In this document: in pieces, positions 12,435 through 26,800 of the stretch | Layout of the letters: each line of letters opens with the position of its first letter | How positions within the stretch are numbered: position 1 is the stretch's first letter | Assembly (NCBI RefSeq): GCF_001949145.1 | Contig: NW_019091392.1 | Location: 1,502,526-1,566,525, forward strand | Source: Acanthaster planci | Lineage: Eukaryota; Echinodermata; Asteroidea; Valvatida; Acanthasteridae | Direction of reading: 5' to 3' | DNA length: 64,000 bases | Notes under the pieces: generated by a model | Database searches by the model: none | Seen by the model: the letters and a program-made list of their open reading frames with translations, nothing else | Told to the model about the DNA's origin: nothing | Made by a program: the position numbers and the translations under genes

Positions 12435-15400
12435 ACTTGTGGCTTCTTGGCGTGAGACTGATGGAAAATTGTTTACTAAAATCGTCCAATTGACTTCTTT
12501 CCATTTGGCATATCAGTTTGGGAATTACCCTGTACGTTCATGCGACAACACACGGTTTGGGGTGGTTGTGGCATCCACGGCGACCTCTGTGTGCGCTATC
12601 CAAAATGAATGGAGTGGAAGATCAAGCTGCTCAATTGGTTTGTCAAGAATTTGAACTGAAACCGCAGTCCCTGTCTACCAAAAGGCGATTTTCCTCATCA
12701 GCTTATATTGGCTGGTATTTGGGTATAAGTGTCCGCATTGTGGGCTCACAATGCCTGGGTAAGTCCCTCATCATGACTCGGTGTGCGGAGAAGGGTGGAT
12801 TCCAACGGATCGCACGAGGGGTACCAAAGGAACTCCTAATTACTTTTGTTGTGACTGTAGCAGAGAAAAACAGAAGCAGGAATCGATTGAGACACAATGG
12901 CAGCACTTAAAGTTGAACAAAGCCCAGATGTAAGTTTTGAAGCAGGATGGTCGATTTATCGAGTAGCACTCGCTTTAAGCCGATAGACATTTTCATTGTA
13001 ACTCGAATTAATCATTACGTACCAGCCAAATGAATAGCTTTAATCGTTTCAAACTCAACGGGGCTACTTGCAATAAGCCAATCTTTGGTTCAGGGTAAAG
13101 ACAACTCTACATTTAATTGAGTATGGATAGAATGCGGTTAAACAACCATTAAATGAGGTTTGATGACAATTGCCCTTAGATTAACATTCTTCCCCGTCTC
13201 GAGATTGTGATGAGGCAATGCCTTTTGACCTCTTTAGACATGCCACTCAGCGAAACAAATACACCATTAGTTGATAAAAAATGAGTGATGTCCGTTTATC
13301 AGCTGAGAGCAGTCTCCTTTTATCAGTTCCAGTTACAACATAACACCAAGATACTTACCCCCAATTTGCCGTCGTGCCCTCAGTCTACATGCAAAGGAAC
13401 AAATCACTGACATAATCTTATTTGTGTTCAATTTTACAGTTCATGTGCGCGAACGAAAAAGAGCAGTTACATCAAGCATTTTATAGGAGGCCGCATAATA
13501 ATTTTAAGGTGTAGCCACCTGATGAAAAAAAAATTACATCAGGCGTGGAGTAGCTGAACGGTGCAGACACAAAACACAGAACCTGTTGCCACAATCACGA
13601 ACTGTCTCACTGCAAGGACGTGTTTCACGCGGGATGGGGCTATTTTTGATCACTCTTGTGACTTACGATGCATATTCTAGGCTTGAAGATCGCACGAACC
13701 GAATATGGCGACGTCATCGACCACCATGGGTGTTTTCATGCCTTTTTTAAAAGATGGTTTTCAAATGACATGCACATGATCATAAAACAATTAATACCAC
13801 CATCACGTCTCATCCTGTCCAGTCAAGCGCTTCAGAAGATTACAAAATATGGTTTAACTCTCAAATTTCTCTCACTAAAAGTAGGAGAATTCCTGATTCA
13901 AGGTCCATGTTAAACTTTAACCTTCTAGTTTAATGTCAGTGTTGTTCAAAGAGAGGTTTAATTAAACCCATTGAGATAACGAGCTCTTGACCAATTCAAG
14001 TGATGCGATAAACCGATATTATTACGAAAATATAGTTGGTCTACATTTGACCATATTAATCACTTTCGGTTATGTGGAGACAGCAAGATAACCTCACAGA
14101 AAGCAGAAAGAATGAATCGTGTGTAAAGGCCCCAAATAGATTCCAACAGCAAAATGGATTCCCACAGCCTACTTGCTGCTCAACAGATAGGAAAATAGTG
14201 CATGGTGTACTGCATCGAATGGAATTGACTGTTGTTACGAATCTTTCTTCAACTGGGAATCAGTTCTGAGCAGATTAAAACCAAATAGCCGTCTACAAGA
14301 ACCACGTCAATATCTTTTGTATGTGTGCATGTGTGTTTTCTTACAACACAAATGAACTGAAAAAATGTCTCCAATTATCAGACATGATGGTATTGTGCCA
14401 GAGAAGTCTGGAATGGACTTATGGCTCATGATGTGTGTTGGCTCAGCGAAAGAAAAAATGTGATTCCTCAAATGTGATGCTTCCTGAAAATACCACCAGT
14501 CACGTGGACACCCACACATACTCGAGCACTAAGAAGTAAAAGGAAGAAGCTTCGCCGACAGTGAGATACTAACGCCTACACAAATTTGTAAAGTGCCTTA
14601 AGCACAAAAGCAAATTTAATGGACGAATCCTTTGCGACTGTTAAAGAACACCCTCCCGGCGGGGGAAAAATTCGGTTTAAAATGGTCTCAAGTGATTGTA
14701 CAAGAAAGCCAGGAGTTCCGCTATCTTTAGTCATCACCTTCCGAAAGTTAAAGGGGCATAAGTCCTAAATCGAATTTTCATGACAAGAGCATCAGCGAAG
14801 CGGCCGGCCATTTACCGCCGGGTGAGTTGTTAACGTGACTGTCCAGCTTTTGAAAGGAAGCGGTCTGAAGTGGAGCTCGGCCCAGTAGGTATAGCGCTGC
14901 GCGTAAGATCAACAAATCAAACAAGCTTGTGACGGTCTGGCCAGCTCGGAAGCTGCACATTATCGGTACACTGGGCATCCTGCCCCCCCCCCTGGATCTT
15001 GTTTTTTCGATGTGCTTAGGGGGATAAAGGAAAGACTAAGCAAACCGAAGGATTAGCAGGTTCAGTCTCCTCATTCTGCCTCTCGGATACCAAGGCATGT
15101 TTCGGTGAGGTTGAGTTGTGATAGTTGAGGGTACCACACGTAATCTCTTTCTCCTTGCGCTTTTGTAAAGTTGATGGGGGAATGTTACAGCCTCGTTATT
15201 TCTTTATCAGCGGTAATTGCTTTGCATTTGGGGGGAAAGCCAAAACTGGAAGATAGTTGAGGAGGGGTCAGCTAGGGAAACAAGACAAGGAATTGTTAAA
15301 TGCACGGTGGATTGCTTTATTGGACTTAAGCCCTCAGGCTAAACCCCCCTCCATTATGACTAATTAGCAGGCTAGGGATTACAATCAGGCTAACGCTAAA

Positions 15401-17237
15401 CTCCATTCTACGCCATTGAGGGATTAACTGCGTAGACATGATTGGACGATCTTCAGTCTTGAGCCGTGTGCTGAAAATGATCGGGTTTCCTCTGAAGTCT
15501 TCAAACCATGCCCATGCGAGCCATGTATTCAGATTATAAGAACTTGAAGAGAGACCCAGTGAGAAAGGACGCTCCATTCCACAAAGAAACTTGTCATTGA
15601 ACAAGTGTTTCTGCTTTCTACTATACGTTGGTCAGGGCACGGACCATTTAAACAGGGACGTGCTCCTGTACAAAAATACGTACGATTTCCGTTGCAGCGG
15701 CGTGCTACGTATTGTTCTCGACTTTTCTCGAGAAACCTCGTGACCATGTGACACGCGTCAGTCATAAGTATCAATTTACTCGTTTTGCTTTGTCTAACTA
15801 GTTTTCTTTATTTATCACTTTTAAAGAAAAAGGAAATAAATGCGAAGATTTCTGTCAGATTTATAATCTTTCTTACCTTCTGAAATGAATTAGTCTTGAA
15901 AAATATCTTGCCGCCCATACCTGGAATATTGCTGAAATTTTGCGCCCAGGATGTCTTATTATACTGTTTTGTGATGCATTTTTTTGTTTATAAAGGTAAT
16001 ACAGCAATATTTATAACTTGATAAATTTTTAATGATATGGTGCATAGGCCTATCCTCGAAACCCAACGGAAAATCTCGTTTAACTTTAATAAGGCAACTA
16101 TAAATGTGTGGTGCCCTTTTCTTAGAATTTATCATAGTGCATGAACATTGAAATATAAAAAGCACATACAGATGCGTAGACAATCTAACAACATTTGACT
16201 TTAGGGCCAGACCAAGGTTTCAGAATTGATGCGGCGATGCGATTTTTTTGGGGGGTTGGGAATGGGATGGGGTGGCTTTTTAAGACTGGTAACCGACACG
16301 GAAATGAGTGGCATATTTAATCAAAGAGCAAAGGCTAGTAGTAGCACGTCGCACGTCATGCCGCTATTGTTGTTGATCAGCTGGCTGCAACTTTGTAACC
16401 TACCCATGGTCTACTGTGTGACTTCGACATCAACATTAAGCAGTCGTAATGGATCTATCACCAGGTACGAGCTACCCACAAATTAGTCTGGTTCCTTGAA
16501 CAAATTGCCCTTCTGTCTTGTGAACGCTGACCAGAGACCGACTTATTTTTTTTATTGGGGGAGGGGGCGGGCTAAGCACTCCTTCCCGGGAGGAAGAGAC
16601 GTGACTTTGACTGCAGCTCCGTGGGCGTGGCATCACTGGCAAGTTTGACCAAGGACAGTTCGGGACACACCTAGCGCATGTGCAGTGAAATTGAAGCGCG
16701 AACGACCCTAGTCAACTTTTGTCAGGTCATTAGGCCAAAGGGGAGAAAAGGTGACCGCAGGAAGGGCAAAATAGCAAAAACAAAAGTGAAAATGGTCGTT
16801 TACTGGCGACATACTGTTTTGAGCCATTTTTCTACATGTCCTCTCTGCACTGTGCTACGATGCGACAAACCTCGATGGGTTGTTCGCAAATAGTTGACTA
16901 GACTAGTCCAACCATCGTCAATCAGCGTGCGTTCGATCAGCGTTAGTCGAACATGGTTAACTATGGTCCTTGATTGAACTTGCCATTCACGTTAGAAGAA
17001 CCTAACGTCAACCGAACGACGGATGGCTCGGACCATCTGGTCTACCATTTGGAACTAGAGCACAGTGCATGTCACGCCACTGATAATCCAATTTATTACT
17101 CATTACAGAGGGAGCCATTCAAATGAAAATAATTACACGAGGTATCATTCACCATGGACGCTCGGAGAACCGCAGCCAACGTCATTAACAAGAGAGACGA
17201 TGAAATTTGACAAAACAATTTAACTAAGGTTGGTTGA

Positions 17238-17275
17238 GTGCGACTTCATTGGACGTGCGACTTCATTGGACGTGC
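17238..17275. repeat. 17-bp perfect tandem duplication
   Basis: GTGCGACTTCATTGGAC occurs twice back to back, followed by a partial third start (GTGCG). A simple local duplication with no evident function. Confidence 0.85.
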
Positions 17276-19566
17276 GCACCTATTGACAAGTCGTTGAACT
17301 ATATAATTATCATTTGCGCCTGAGCTTGCCCCACATTTTCGCCAGAGAGAGTGTCCTGGATTTTTCAAGTTCGGGGAGCCATTTCCTATGCCGATCCCCT
17401 GTTGTGAGTTCAGTGCCTACAAGTTATTAAAAGGCCATACGAAACCTGCACATTCTAGAATTATCGCACCTGATAAAGTTTTGTGTGTTCCCACTGTCGT
17501 CGAATAGGTTGGCCCCTCGATAAATTATAACTACACCCCTGTTTGTTGTTATAAAATTGCCAGTGTGCCATGGTTGACGAGAGGAAGCGGGTTGAGACAT
17601 TTTGGCCTACACAGGTATTCAGGTCGGGGAGTTGCAAAACAAGTTCTCCGGCATAATGACATATTTTTCACAAGTTGATTTATAGAGGTTGTTTATGACA
17701 GCCATCTTTCTGGTAATTGCTTTTGATACGGAGGGCTTTATAGTAGAAAAGGTCTACTAAGGTGTATCCCTGCGGAACAAAAGCTCTTACTGGAAAAATG
17801 GCTGTCATGCACAACCTCTTTAAACTTTTAAACACAATTGTAGATGAAGTTACTTGAATTACTCGCCTCATTGCACTGGCGAGAGCACGCGCAGCAGAAG
17901 AGCGCATTAGAGGAGTGAAGGAACTATTTTCTTGCAATATAGCGAATGCGCGCAACGCAGCTCTGTGTGCAACATTACGGCCCACAATGAAATTTGTGAA
18001 CTCGTAAATAATGCTGATGTTTGTAATAAAATCATAAATAAATATGCTCTCCAACAATAAGAGGAACTTGCGAGACTTTTATGGAAGCATTCGAAATGAG
18101 ACAACTTCCTGTCCCGATTTCATGTCAGACTCAAGAAGAGAAACGACCAATAAGTATTGTACACAAAGAGGATTAATTAGGGGTTGGCATAAAACAAATA
18201 CGATTTTTTTTCGCACTCATGCAATTAGAAAAAATAGAAAAGGAACTTTGTATTTCTGCCTCGTAGGTTACAAGATGCTCTTTGTAGTTGGTTGGGTGCC
18301 AATCTTGTATCCCTTTGGGTGGCCTGCCTTTTTTTTTTACTCGAATGGTTTTATTCTTGAGAACGTTCAGAAAGTTGGTTCCCACACTGTTATGAACCAA
18401 ATATGGTCTAGCGAGATAAATTTAGGTTATGGGCCCCTTGTTTATCAGAGGGTGAAATTGAGAAACTTTCAGGAACTTATTTAATAGGTATCTGACACCC
18501 GCACATTCCTGTACTATCTCACCTACATGAATTAGTAACCTGCTTGATAAGCCAAGAATGCAATCAAATTTTGTCTCCAGAAACGCATGTAAAAATAGAG
18601 AAACCGGGTCACTCACCAAAACGGCGTTCGCCACTCCGTTTCCAGTGTGTACGTTTCATTCCCATTTTAGCGTGCAGTATTCACGAATTTGGACTTTGTG
18701 GTGCCGTCGTCAACCATACAGGGAAGCCCTCAATACCCTTCCCAGCCAGTACTCACCTTCTGTTTAGCCTTGAGTTGTTGAAAGACTGTGCATTTGCAAA
18801 TGTAGCAAAGATTAAATTTCAATGACGTGACCCTGAAGAACATGCCCTTAGCTTAGAAATTACCCCCGAGTTATGCTTGGGAAAATAAACTTGGGGGCAA
18901 ATTCATTCATGGTTGTATGCAGCTGCTAGGCTTTGAAAGATTTTCACTTCTCTCATTTATTTTATTTTTTCAATGTCCGAAGTTTACACGTTTTGCAGAC
19001 CAATTCAATTACCCTAAAGATGAGTGACCATCAACTAGGTACTGGTTACCGAGACAAAGTAATCAAAAATAATTGTGCATACTGCACCTTCACTTGTCTT
19101 TTTGCAGTCAGCGCGCAGCACCCGTAAAAGCTGCTCCTTTCATTTGCTACGTTTGCATCACGCATATGTAATGAGCTGTGTTGTGGACTTTTCAAAATTG
19201 TATACCACCTTGTGTTACCTTTAAGAATGGAATATCTTTACACAAATGAACAGTTCAGATATCAGTCTCATGTCCTTTGTAAAAAATACAAATATTCGCA
19301 GTCTCTTTTGAAGGAAATTAGCTCTAAAACGTAGGCCTTCGTGTGTAAAACTGAGGGGAAAAGCTGGTTTTAGTGGATCGAAATCTGGGCCGGCAGAATC
19401 TTCTTGACAGCAGAAAGATAGATATGTCATATATCCAACCAAACAATAAGTTTTTACATTTCAGGTCGTTGCAAAACAGTCAAGTGCATCCAAAATATTC
19501 CGTTATCGCAGGTTTTGACTTCGTGAGATTAACCGAGAAAACTGCCGTATGTGTTTCGTGAAAGAC

Positions 19567-19630
19567 TATCTCTGATTGGTTGATTGACATGTTCTCTCTA
19601 ATACTGGCCAATCAAATAACATCAGAGATA
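19567..19630. repeat. Small inverted repeat
   Basis: TATCTCTGATTGGTTGATTG and, about 24 bp on, the reverse complement of TATCTCTGATGTTATTTGATTG. The arms are about 20 bp and imperfect. It could be a short foldback element or chance. Confidence 0.4.
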
Positions 19631-21632
19631 CGCGTAAATGTGTGTGACCGAAATTGGGAACCCAGACTTTGCATCGAAGGAAACCTAGTAAATGTTGGTC
19701 GTTTAATAGGGAGCCAGACTTACCATTCGTCTCGCAAAAACGTAAACACTGTCGGGATCGCTGAGTGAGTAGTGCATAAAACTTAAAAATTTTGATTGGC
19801 CCGGCAGCGAAAATGTTGGTATTAAATGGATGTTTAACCCTTTTCCTGAGAACTGTAAGTCTCAATTTTATCCAGTTATTGCGAAACAGTCAGGTGCACT
19901 TAATAAAGAGGAGGCCTGCGATTTTCGTAAAAAACACTAAGCAAGTTTGTGTCCAAATAAATCGTTGGGAAATTGCCGATCATCGCCGAAACATAATTTT
20001 ACTGATAGTGAAAAACGTCAACTATCTACTCACCAGGTCATTTCGACCCACGAATGAAGCAACGGATTTCCTGGTGGGTTGAAGGGACACTACTGTATTC
20101 TCGCTTTTTCTTGCGAACTCCCATGTACTCGCGAGATCGTTTTCGCGCGCAAATGGAATTGCCAAAATTGCTTATCAACGGAGGGGCCGCGCGCTGTTTG
20201 TGCTTATTCACAAACGAGCCTTGGTGAACACATGTATGTTTGCACACGGACTCGTTTATTTTTGCTGAGAACATTGGCATCTTATGCGCGTTGGATAATT
20301 GCAGTTTGACCAACGTTTCAATGGTTTATCGAAAATATGCGTAGCTACAGTTTGGGCTTCTAGTTGATAGGCAAACCCATCTTATCGGGAGAAAAAAAAT
20401 CCAGCAAAAACCGTAAACAAATGTGAGACCTTCATGCCTTTCTTCATCTTAGTCAACATCACTAGTTGGACAAACTGTACAACTATACCTCATAATATTT
20501 TTTTTAAATGGATGGGGTAAACACCCTCCATTAAATTAACCTTAGGGCGATTTCCATGATTTATCAGGCAAAAAAAAAAAGAAATTAAAAATTAGGAATA
20601 CATTACGTTAAGCATGAGTAGTTAGCATATTGCACGAGAGCTATTTCGCTGGGAGAGTCTATCCAATCGAAGTTGTAGGGGGATCCCCCAGACACACAGC
20701 ACCCTGTCTAGAAGGTCCCTGGGCCCAGGCCCTGCCGATATACTCGCAGTCCGCTAACCTCCGAGTGATGAGAGGACGACCATGTAAATTAAATTGCATT
20801 TATTTTGAATAATTTTGCTTCAATCAAATGTTTTCTGAAATGTCTAGTGCTTGTTGAAAATGTTATCAGTGGCTGCGCTGGGTCATTCATATTATATAGA
20901 GGTATGGGTTACTTCTGATTACAGAAATCACCAACACATTCGGGACAGAAACACAGGTGGCCAATTGAACGTTGACTAGGAAGGGTTGATCGATTGTAAG
21001 GGCCAGGGGTGTTGCGGGTTTTACTCAAAAGATCAGACAAACGGGAATTGCAAACTACAAACAGGGGCAAAAAGTGGCAATTGCATATGACCAAAATACA
21101 TTTATGAATAATGTGGACGTAATGCACAGTCCAGCTGAGGTATTGCTTACAGAACTGGTGGGCATGGGTCATATGCACACAATGTACATGTACTGTATTT
21201 GTAGGCCTGTAATGTGCGCGTCGAGTGGATGAAAATGCTTCAGCTGTCTTTTTATCAGCAATGAATTATGGACTGGCACAACTGTTTTTATATAATTAAG
21301 AAGCAGAACTGTGGTCTTTACAATTTCATTTTGATTAACTGAAAGCAGAGGTTTTTTGTGCTTAAAGTTGATGTGCAGTCTTCTTAACCTTGACTTGTGA
21401 AATGGATTATCAACAATATGTAAGTACATTCCCCCTCGGCTTTTTGGATGTTATTTTCATGAATAACAAGATGGTTAATACCGAAGAAATTTGCTGCTTT
21501 GTTCGTCATCTGACAAATGTAGGGTATTTGCTTTAGTTTTTCAAGCCCTTTTGCTTATTCACAGGGTCTCTGTAATGCATTTTGCTCAAATGACCTGAAA
21601 TACCAGCATATTAAATAAACTTTACTAACTCA

Positions 21633-21711
21633 GAGCGGTAGCTCAGTAGAGATCCTGCTGTGATCGAAACTTCAAAGCTTTTTAGGTGATCAGGCACCGC
21701 CTGGTCACCTC
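21633..21711 (+). repeat. tRNA-derived SINE fragment with adjoining hairpin
   Basis: GCGGTAGCTCAGTAGAG resembles an RNA polymerase III A box (tRNA D arm), and GATCGAAACTTC about 20 bp on resembles a degenerate B box. The spacing is shorter than in a real tRNA and there is no acceptor pairing, so this is a SINE head or tRNA relic, not a tRNA gene. It ends in a near-perfect hairpin, AGGTGATCAGGC-ACC-GCCTGGTCACCT. Confidence 0.4.
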
Positions 21712-22930
21712 TTCGATCTGTAATGGCCTATATTTCTCCTCTTTTTTCTCTGGGCGATAATTCTCTGCACCTTTTTTTCCAGACAGTCAAACCATATAAA
21801 TTTGAAACTTGACATGTACACCAATCGTGATTCCTGGAAGTATAAGCAAGTTTGCAAACACCATTGCGTCAATTGGGTATGAGATTACAGGCGATGTAAG
21901 TTCCAAAACAGAACCATATTCTATCAGCTGTATCTCATGAACTGATACAGATGTGATGTTCATAGTTTGGGATCGGACTTTGTTTAAATTGGGCAAGTAT
22001 TATGTTTGGGTGTCGAAGTCATCTGACCTTTGCCTCCGGGGCTAGTGAAAAGTCACAGTTCAGGTGCATCAGGAAACGCTTCAAAACTGTAAATCAACGG
22101 ATTGGTCGACCTCTTCTCAAACGGTTGAGGATATTAACATGAAACCTTGTTGACATTTGCCATTTGATGTTGAAATTCGTGTGCTTTCGTGACGTTTCGT
22201 GACGTTAATGTGACTTTGTCAGGTATCAAACGAAAGAAAAATTTTCAACCATAACTTTTCAATTGAATGTTTGGTCATACAATGATGTAGGGTTATAACT
22301 CAAAAACAGAAGGATTTTTCCAAACCCGACCAAATATTCAAAATGTCAAGAGTTGTATTTTGAGCAGTATACAGGGATTGCTGATGTCATAATATGAAAG
22401 GGCTTCCTCTTGTGGCACAAAAAAAGACAGTTATGGCTTTGTATTTGAGATTTGTATGCCATAGTTTCAGGAAAGCGGATCAAAACCACTCGTCGGACTT
22501 AAGATTATTTCGCGAAGTTTGAAACATGATGCCATAATCCCGGGTGTTACTAAAGGGATTTAATAATTTCGAGATGATGAGTGTCCTATTTTGTTGATTT
22601 TGATTTGATTCAGTTCGCTCATACCTTCAAAGATATTTTTAATGGCACGTATCAAAATTCTGTGTCATCAAAGAGGAGATTGATAACACCTTATTACCTC
22701 ACTAAAACGAAAGCATCCCATCTAGTTATACTTATCTTTATACCGTCTGATAAGATTACTGAAAATATCAACAGTTAGGAAGATTTTGGTTTGTTATAAT
22801 GCTTTACTATTAGCTGCAGTAAGGGATTGACATAGGATTGCTCAATTTCTCTGGAGAACAATCATGTTGTTTTCTTTTGGTTACATACTTTTTGCTTTAC
22901 TCTTGTAAAATACGAATTTTACTCGGTGAT
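21712..22930. other. Gene-free AT-rich interval
   Basis: No coding frame or clear repeat, apart from a 10-bp direct duplication (TTTCGTGACG) near 22186. Confidence 0.5.
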
Positions 22931-22942
22931 ATCTTTCCTACC

Positions 22943-23410
22943 TGGTTTGGTTTGGTTCGGTTCGATCCGGTTTGGTTGGGTTTGATTTGGTTTGGTCTGG
23001 TTTGATTTGGTTTGATTTGGGTTTGGTTTGGTTGTGTCTGGTTTCGTTTTGTTTGGTTTGGGTTGGGTTGGGTTTGGGTTTGGTTTGGTCTGGGGTTTGG
23101 TTTTGTTTTGTTTGGTTTGATTTGGTTTGGTTTTGCTTTGGTTGTGTCTGGCTTCGTTTTGTTTGGTTTGGGTTGGGTTGGGTTTGGGTTTGGTTTGGTC
23201 TGGGGTTTGGTTTAGTTTGGTTCGGTTTGGTTTGGTTTGATTTAGTTTGGCTCAGTTTGGTTTGATTTGGTTTTATTTGGTTTGGTTTGGTTTGGTTTAA
23301 TTTGTTTTGGTTTTTGGTTTTGGTTTGGTTTGGTTTGGTTTGGTTTTGGTTTGGTTGTGTCTGATGGTTTCGTTTTGTTTGGTTTAGGTTGGATTGGGTT
23401 TGGGTTTACG
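22943..23410. repeat. (TTTGG)n-type low-complexity satellite with 110-bp higher-order repeat
   Basis: About 470 bp of T/G-only pentamer-like sequence on the plus strand (TTTGG with variants TTTGA and GGTCT). The tag GTTGTGTCTG recurs at 23031, 23141 and 23354, and the 110 bp from the first to the second tag is nearly copied, so blocks rather than single pentamers have been duplicated. Open frames through it (FGLVWFGL-type peptides) are artefacts of composition. Confidence 0.9.
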
Positions 23411-23537
23411 TTTTATCGGCTTGTTATTGTCTTTTGTGTATTTGGGTTGTGGCACACTGGCAAACAACTTAACTCACTTTCCACGTTTACCTATCAACAG
23501 CTTGTAAATCAATGGGAAACGGAATTAATCATAATAT

Positions 23538-23842
23538 AGAATTACATAAAACCTAATTCGGCAATTTATGTGCCAGAGTTTAGACTGAAGGTCTCGGAAG
23601 CTGTTGTCCGGAAACTGGCGAAAGACTACCTGGACTGCTTCTGTGTTATTCGCCATAGAGGAAGAAACACTGATGCACCTTGTGATTTTTTAAAGACTTC
23701 CACAGACAACTTGGCGCACTTTGTCTTTGGCGCAGAAAGTCTGCTGTCGTTAATTAAGCAAATGAACTCCACACCGGGGACTCTTCTTGTCATTTTGGAA
23801 AGAAAATCTCTAACGTATCAATATTCCCCATGCAAGTCGTGA
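23538..23842 (+). pseudogene. Isolated exon-like open frame, unknown
   Basis: An open frame runs from after a TAG near 23537 to a TGA at 23842 (about 100 codons) with no good ATG; the apparent start is a GTG. Its peptide (FRLKVSEAVVRKLAKDYLDC..., then SLLSLIKQMNSTPGTLLVIL) has an amphipathic, protein-like composition and its GC content exceeds the flanks. No acceptor AG fits its left edge and no partner exon was found. It could be a decayed exon, a retrogene fragment or chance. Confidence 0.25.
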
Positions 23843-26800
23843 GAGCTATCTGACATCTGGCTATGTCACATTTACAATTCCTGTGCCATCATGGACCAAA
23901 TTTTCAACAAAACTTTGATGTTTCAGAATGCGTTTGATCGAAACAAAATCCCAGTTAAGCCGAAATGAGTACAAAATTAAACCGCGAAAGGTATATTTAA
24001 AATACAATTGTTCTCCATATATTTCAACATTCAATCTACAGTGAATTGCATAAAGAGGAAACATGATCATTTTTTCCCACACAGTGGGTATGATGTTATG
24101 AACGACAGAACATAGATGTTGTAGGCCTTCATACAAGACTTGACTTGCACATAAGAAAGAAAAATAATTAGAGCGACGGGATTTTGATATAATATCTTGC
24201 AGCAAAACTGTCGAAGAGATTTCCTACTTATGTTTTTAGTCACATTAAGTAGATTTATTTAAGTGGGGGAGTGTCTTAATATCACCAGCAGCCAATCTGT
24301 GTGTGAAACTGCAAGAAAATGTGTTGTCCCTGAACGCAGTCAACATTGCACACAAATGTTTCTATCAATCATCCAAAATACCAAACCCTGGCTCTAAGTC
24401 AACTGTTTTAGTGATTTGATTTCTAAAGAGTACTTTTTTCCAAAAATGCCACAAGGATGGACAAACATGTGCAACATTATAAAAGATTGGTGAATATTGC
24501 GTTTTTTTGAGCAGACTCATTTCATTAACCCACTGATTCTTTTTGATACTTTATTTGTCCCCATTTCAGTAATTTGATCTCTCTGGTTTTAATCCAAAAG
24601 TCGGCAAATAAGATTGAAACAACGCAATGGGATCACGTTAAAGGAGAAACCACACGTTTCTATTTACTCAGTGTAGAGACACATTGATCGTATAATACTC
24701 GGCCCCCTTCAGTCTAGTATAAAATCTTAGTGTCAACGCGCCTGGAAAGCAAGCAAATCTCCCTTGTTATTAGTGTCATCCGTGTTGCGTTCTCATATCC
24801 GGGCTCTTCCCATCATTTAAAGGTATCCCTCTCAGCCCATGTGAATACCCTCAAGCCACTCATGGGGATTAGGTTTGTCCAGAGAATTATCGTCCAATCT
24901 GAGAAAGTCATGCCGGCGTTCGCTCTAATTGGGTCGGGCCGAGGAAAGTTAAGTTCCGAGTTTCGACCGGTGGATGGGCGGACGGATGGACATGAGGTGG
25001 AGGACTTGATAGCGTCCGAAGAACCTTTTCGCCTCAGGCCACTGGAGCGAGCAACGGTGGTGATGTTGATGAAGAGGATGCTGTAGATGTTTACGAGCTG
25101 TGGTGTTTACCCAGTCACCAAGAATTTAAGTGGAAATCGACTAAGTCTTACGATGGAAAGAATGGGCTTAAAAGTGGCCTCATTCATCAGTATTGTGGCG
25201 GGCTTAGGTTCTTTGCAAAATGCACGCTACGTTGGAGAATAGGGAATGATTCTCCGCCAGACGCTAAGCAAACATTGGGCTCACGCACAATGCGACCACA
25301 AGAAAACTAGGAAATTGGAACATTTTAAGCGCTCAGAAACTCTCTTGTTCACCTGTCGGGTACACGGTACATGCTAATACCTTTAAGTGGTCAGGGGAAT
25401 TAGGGTTTTTTTCATTCACTTGGGTTACACTTTGGTCCAATTCAGGTGGGACAGGAAAAGCACAATGCATGTAATGAATACCACACAATAGAATGAGGTA
25501 ATTACTTGCGCCATCCCCGTTATATATTGTTTCCTTTTCATAATGAAAACTTAATTTTTACAAGGGAAGAAATGTATTATCGCTGTCCTCAAACGTTTCT
25601 CCGAATTTCAGTGGGTCGCTTGCATCTCAACTTGAATTTAATGCTTTGATCTAGACGCTTACTTTACTATTTACAACACGTTTTTGAACCTTCCATCTGA
25701 AGCATTTTATACCAATGAATGTATTTGGGAAGGGATTTGACAATTCATATCATGGGAGGATTAGCGCAGTTTAGTTCACGGTTACGAAATATTTGACGCA
25801 TTGTTGGTTATAGTTAGTGGACTTGGGGGTTTTCAATGCAGCCCCACAATCGATCGCCAGTGGTATGTTTTAATCCTTGGCACGTGCTCCCAACATGAAA
25901 AAAAGGTTAACAGAAAAACATTGATGCCTACACACCTAAATCTGGAGTTGTGGCTCTGAATGCCATACATCTCAGTCCTCTGTGGGGCAGCGGGGGGGGG
26001 GGCTTTAGCATCATGAGCTATAGTATCTTGGGGTAAATTTCGGTCTGAATTGCCCCCCACGACAAATCCTGGGTGTGCAACTGAGTCTTCTTGCAAGGTG
26101 GAAATGCGGTACTGTGCAAACGGATTGTACATATTGGCACCATGAACTCCTTTCGTCCGAGGGACGTCGTGCCTCCAGGCTAAAGCCGCGCTGTCATCCG
26201 TTTACTTCATTGTCCTGTTCAGCGTAACGGGGCACTGGTTCACAATTTCGGTCGAGAAAAGGTCACGTTGAATTTAAAAATATTTTTAACACGACCGATC
26301 TGAGATAGGGACTTGGTTTGTACATTCTAATGACATGTTAAAGCGTGCTTCCACAACATGGGTCGTTTGGTTCGTGACTTTCTGGTGTGCAACTGAGTTT
26401 CTGGTGTGCAACTGAGGGAGTGAGTACACGTTGTGTGCTGTTACGTGTTCGCATGCAGGATTTGTTGCACGATTACGAAACAAAAGTAAACTTTCATATC
26501 CGAAATCGTCTAAATTCAACAGGCTTGTGTACACATTTAAAGTAGAACAGAAGCTAAACTAAATAATCCATGTAAAGATCGTAAAATGTGAAGATTGTAA
26601 TGTTAAACAAGGCACAGACAACCGTGCGCCGAACTCGGTTCTCGCCTTCTCCGCCTGATTCTGTATTTCCTATAAAGGAACGGTGCAATATGTCATTATT
26701 TTCACTGACGGCAATCGTAAAGACAGTACTAGTGGGGTTCACTTGTGGTATACCAACTTCAGGATGTTCTTCAATTACCACCTTTACGCGCCATTTTGTC

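Larger units (their letters stand above)
12435..21632. other. Gene-free interval
   Basis: About 9 kb with no exon I can support. The longest frames (such as 12518-12910 and 18044-18484) have no domain motif or codon bias. Small structures only: a 17-bp tandem duplication at 17238, a C/G-rich hairpin at about 18864-18896 and an inverted repeat at 19567-19630. Confidence 0.5.

Noticed and set aside
12518-12910. 130-codon plus-strand frame
   Set aside because: No domain, no codon bias, no splice signals; sits next to a MITE.
18044-18484. 146-codon plus-strand frame
   Set aside because: AT-rich composition with no recognisable protein pattern; probably chance.
22972-23539. Long frames encoding FGLVWFGL-type peptides
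   Set aside because: They are produced by the TTTGG satellite; any frame through T/G-only sequence stays open.
24730-25086. 118-codon plus-strand frame
   Set aside because: Starts weakly, has no recognisable motif and no supporting splice or promoter signal.
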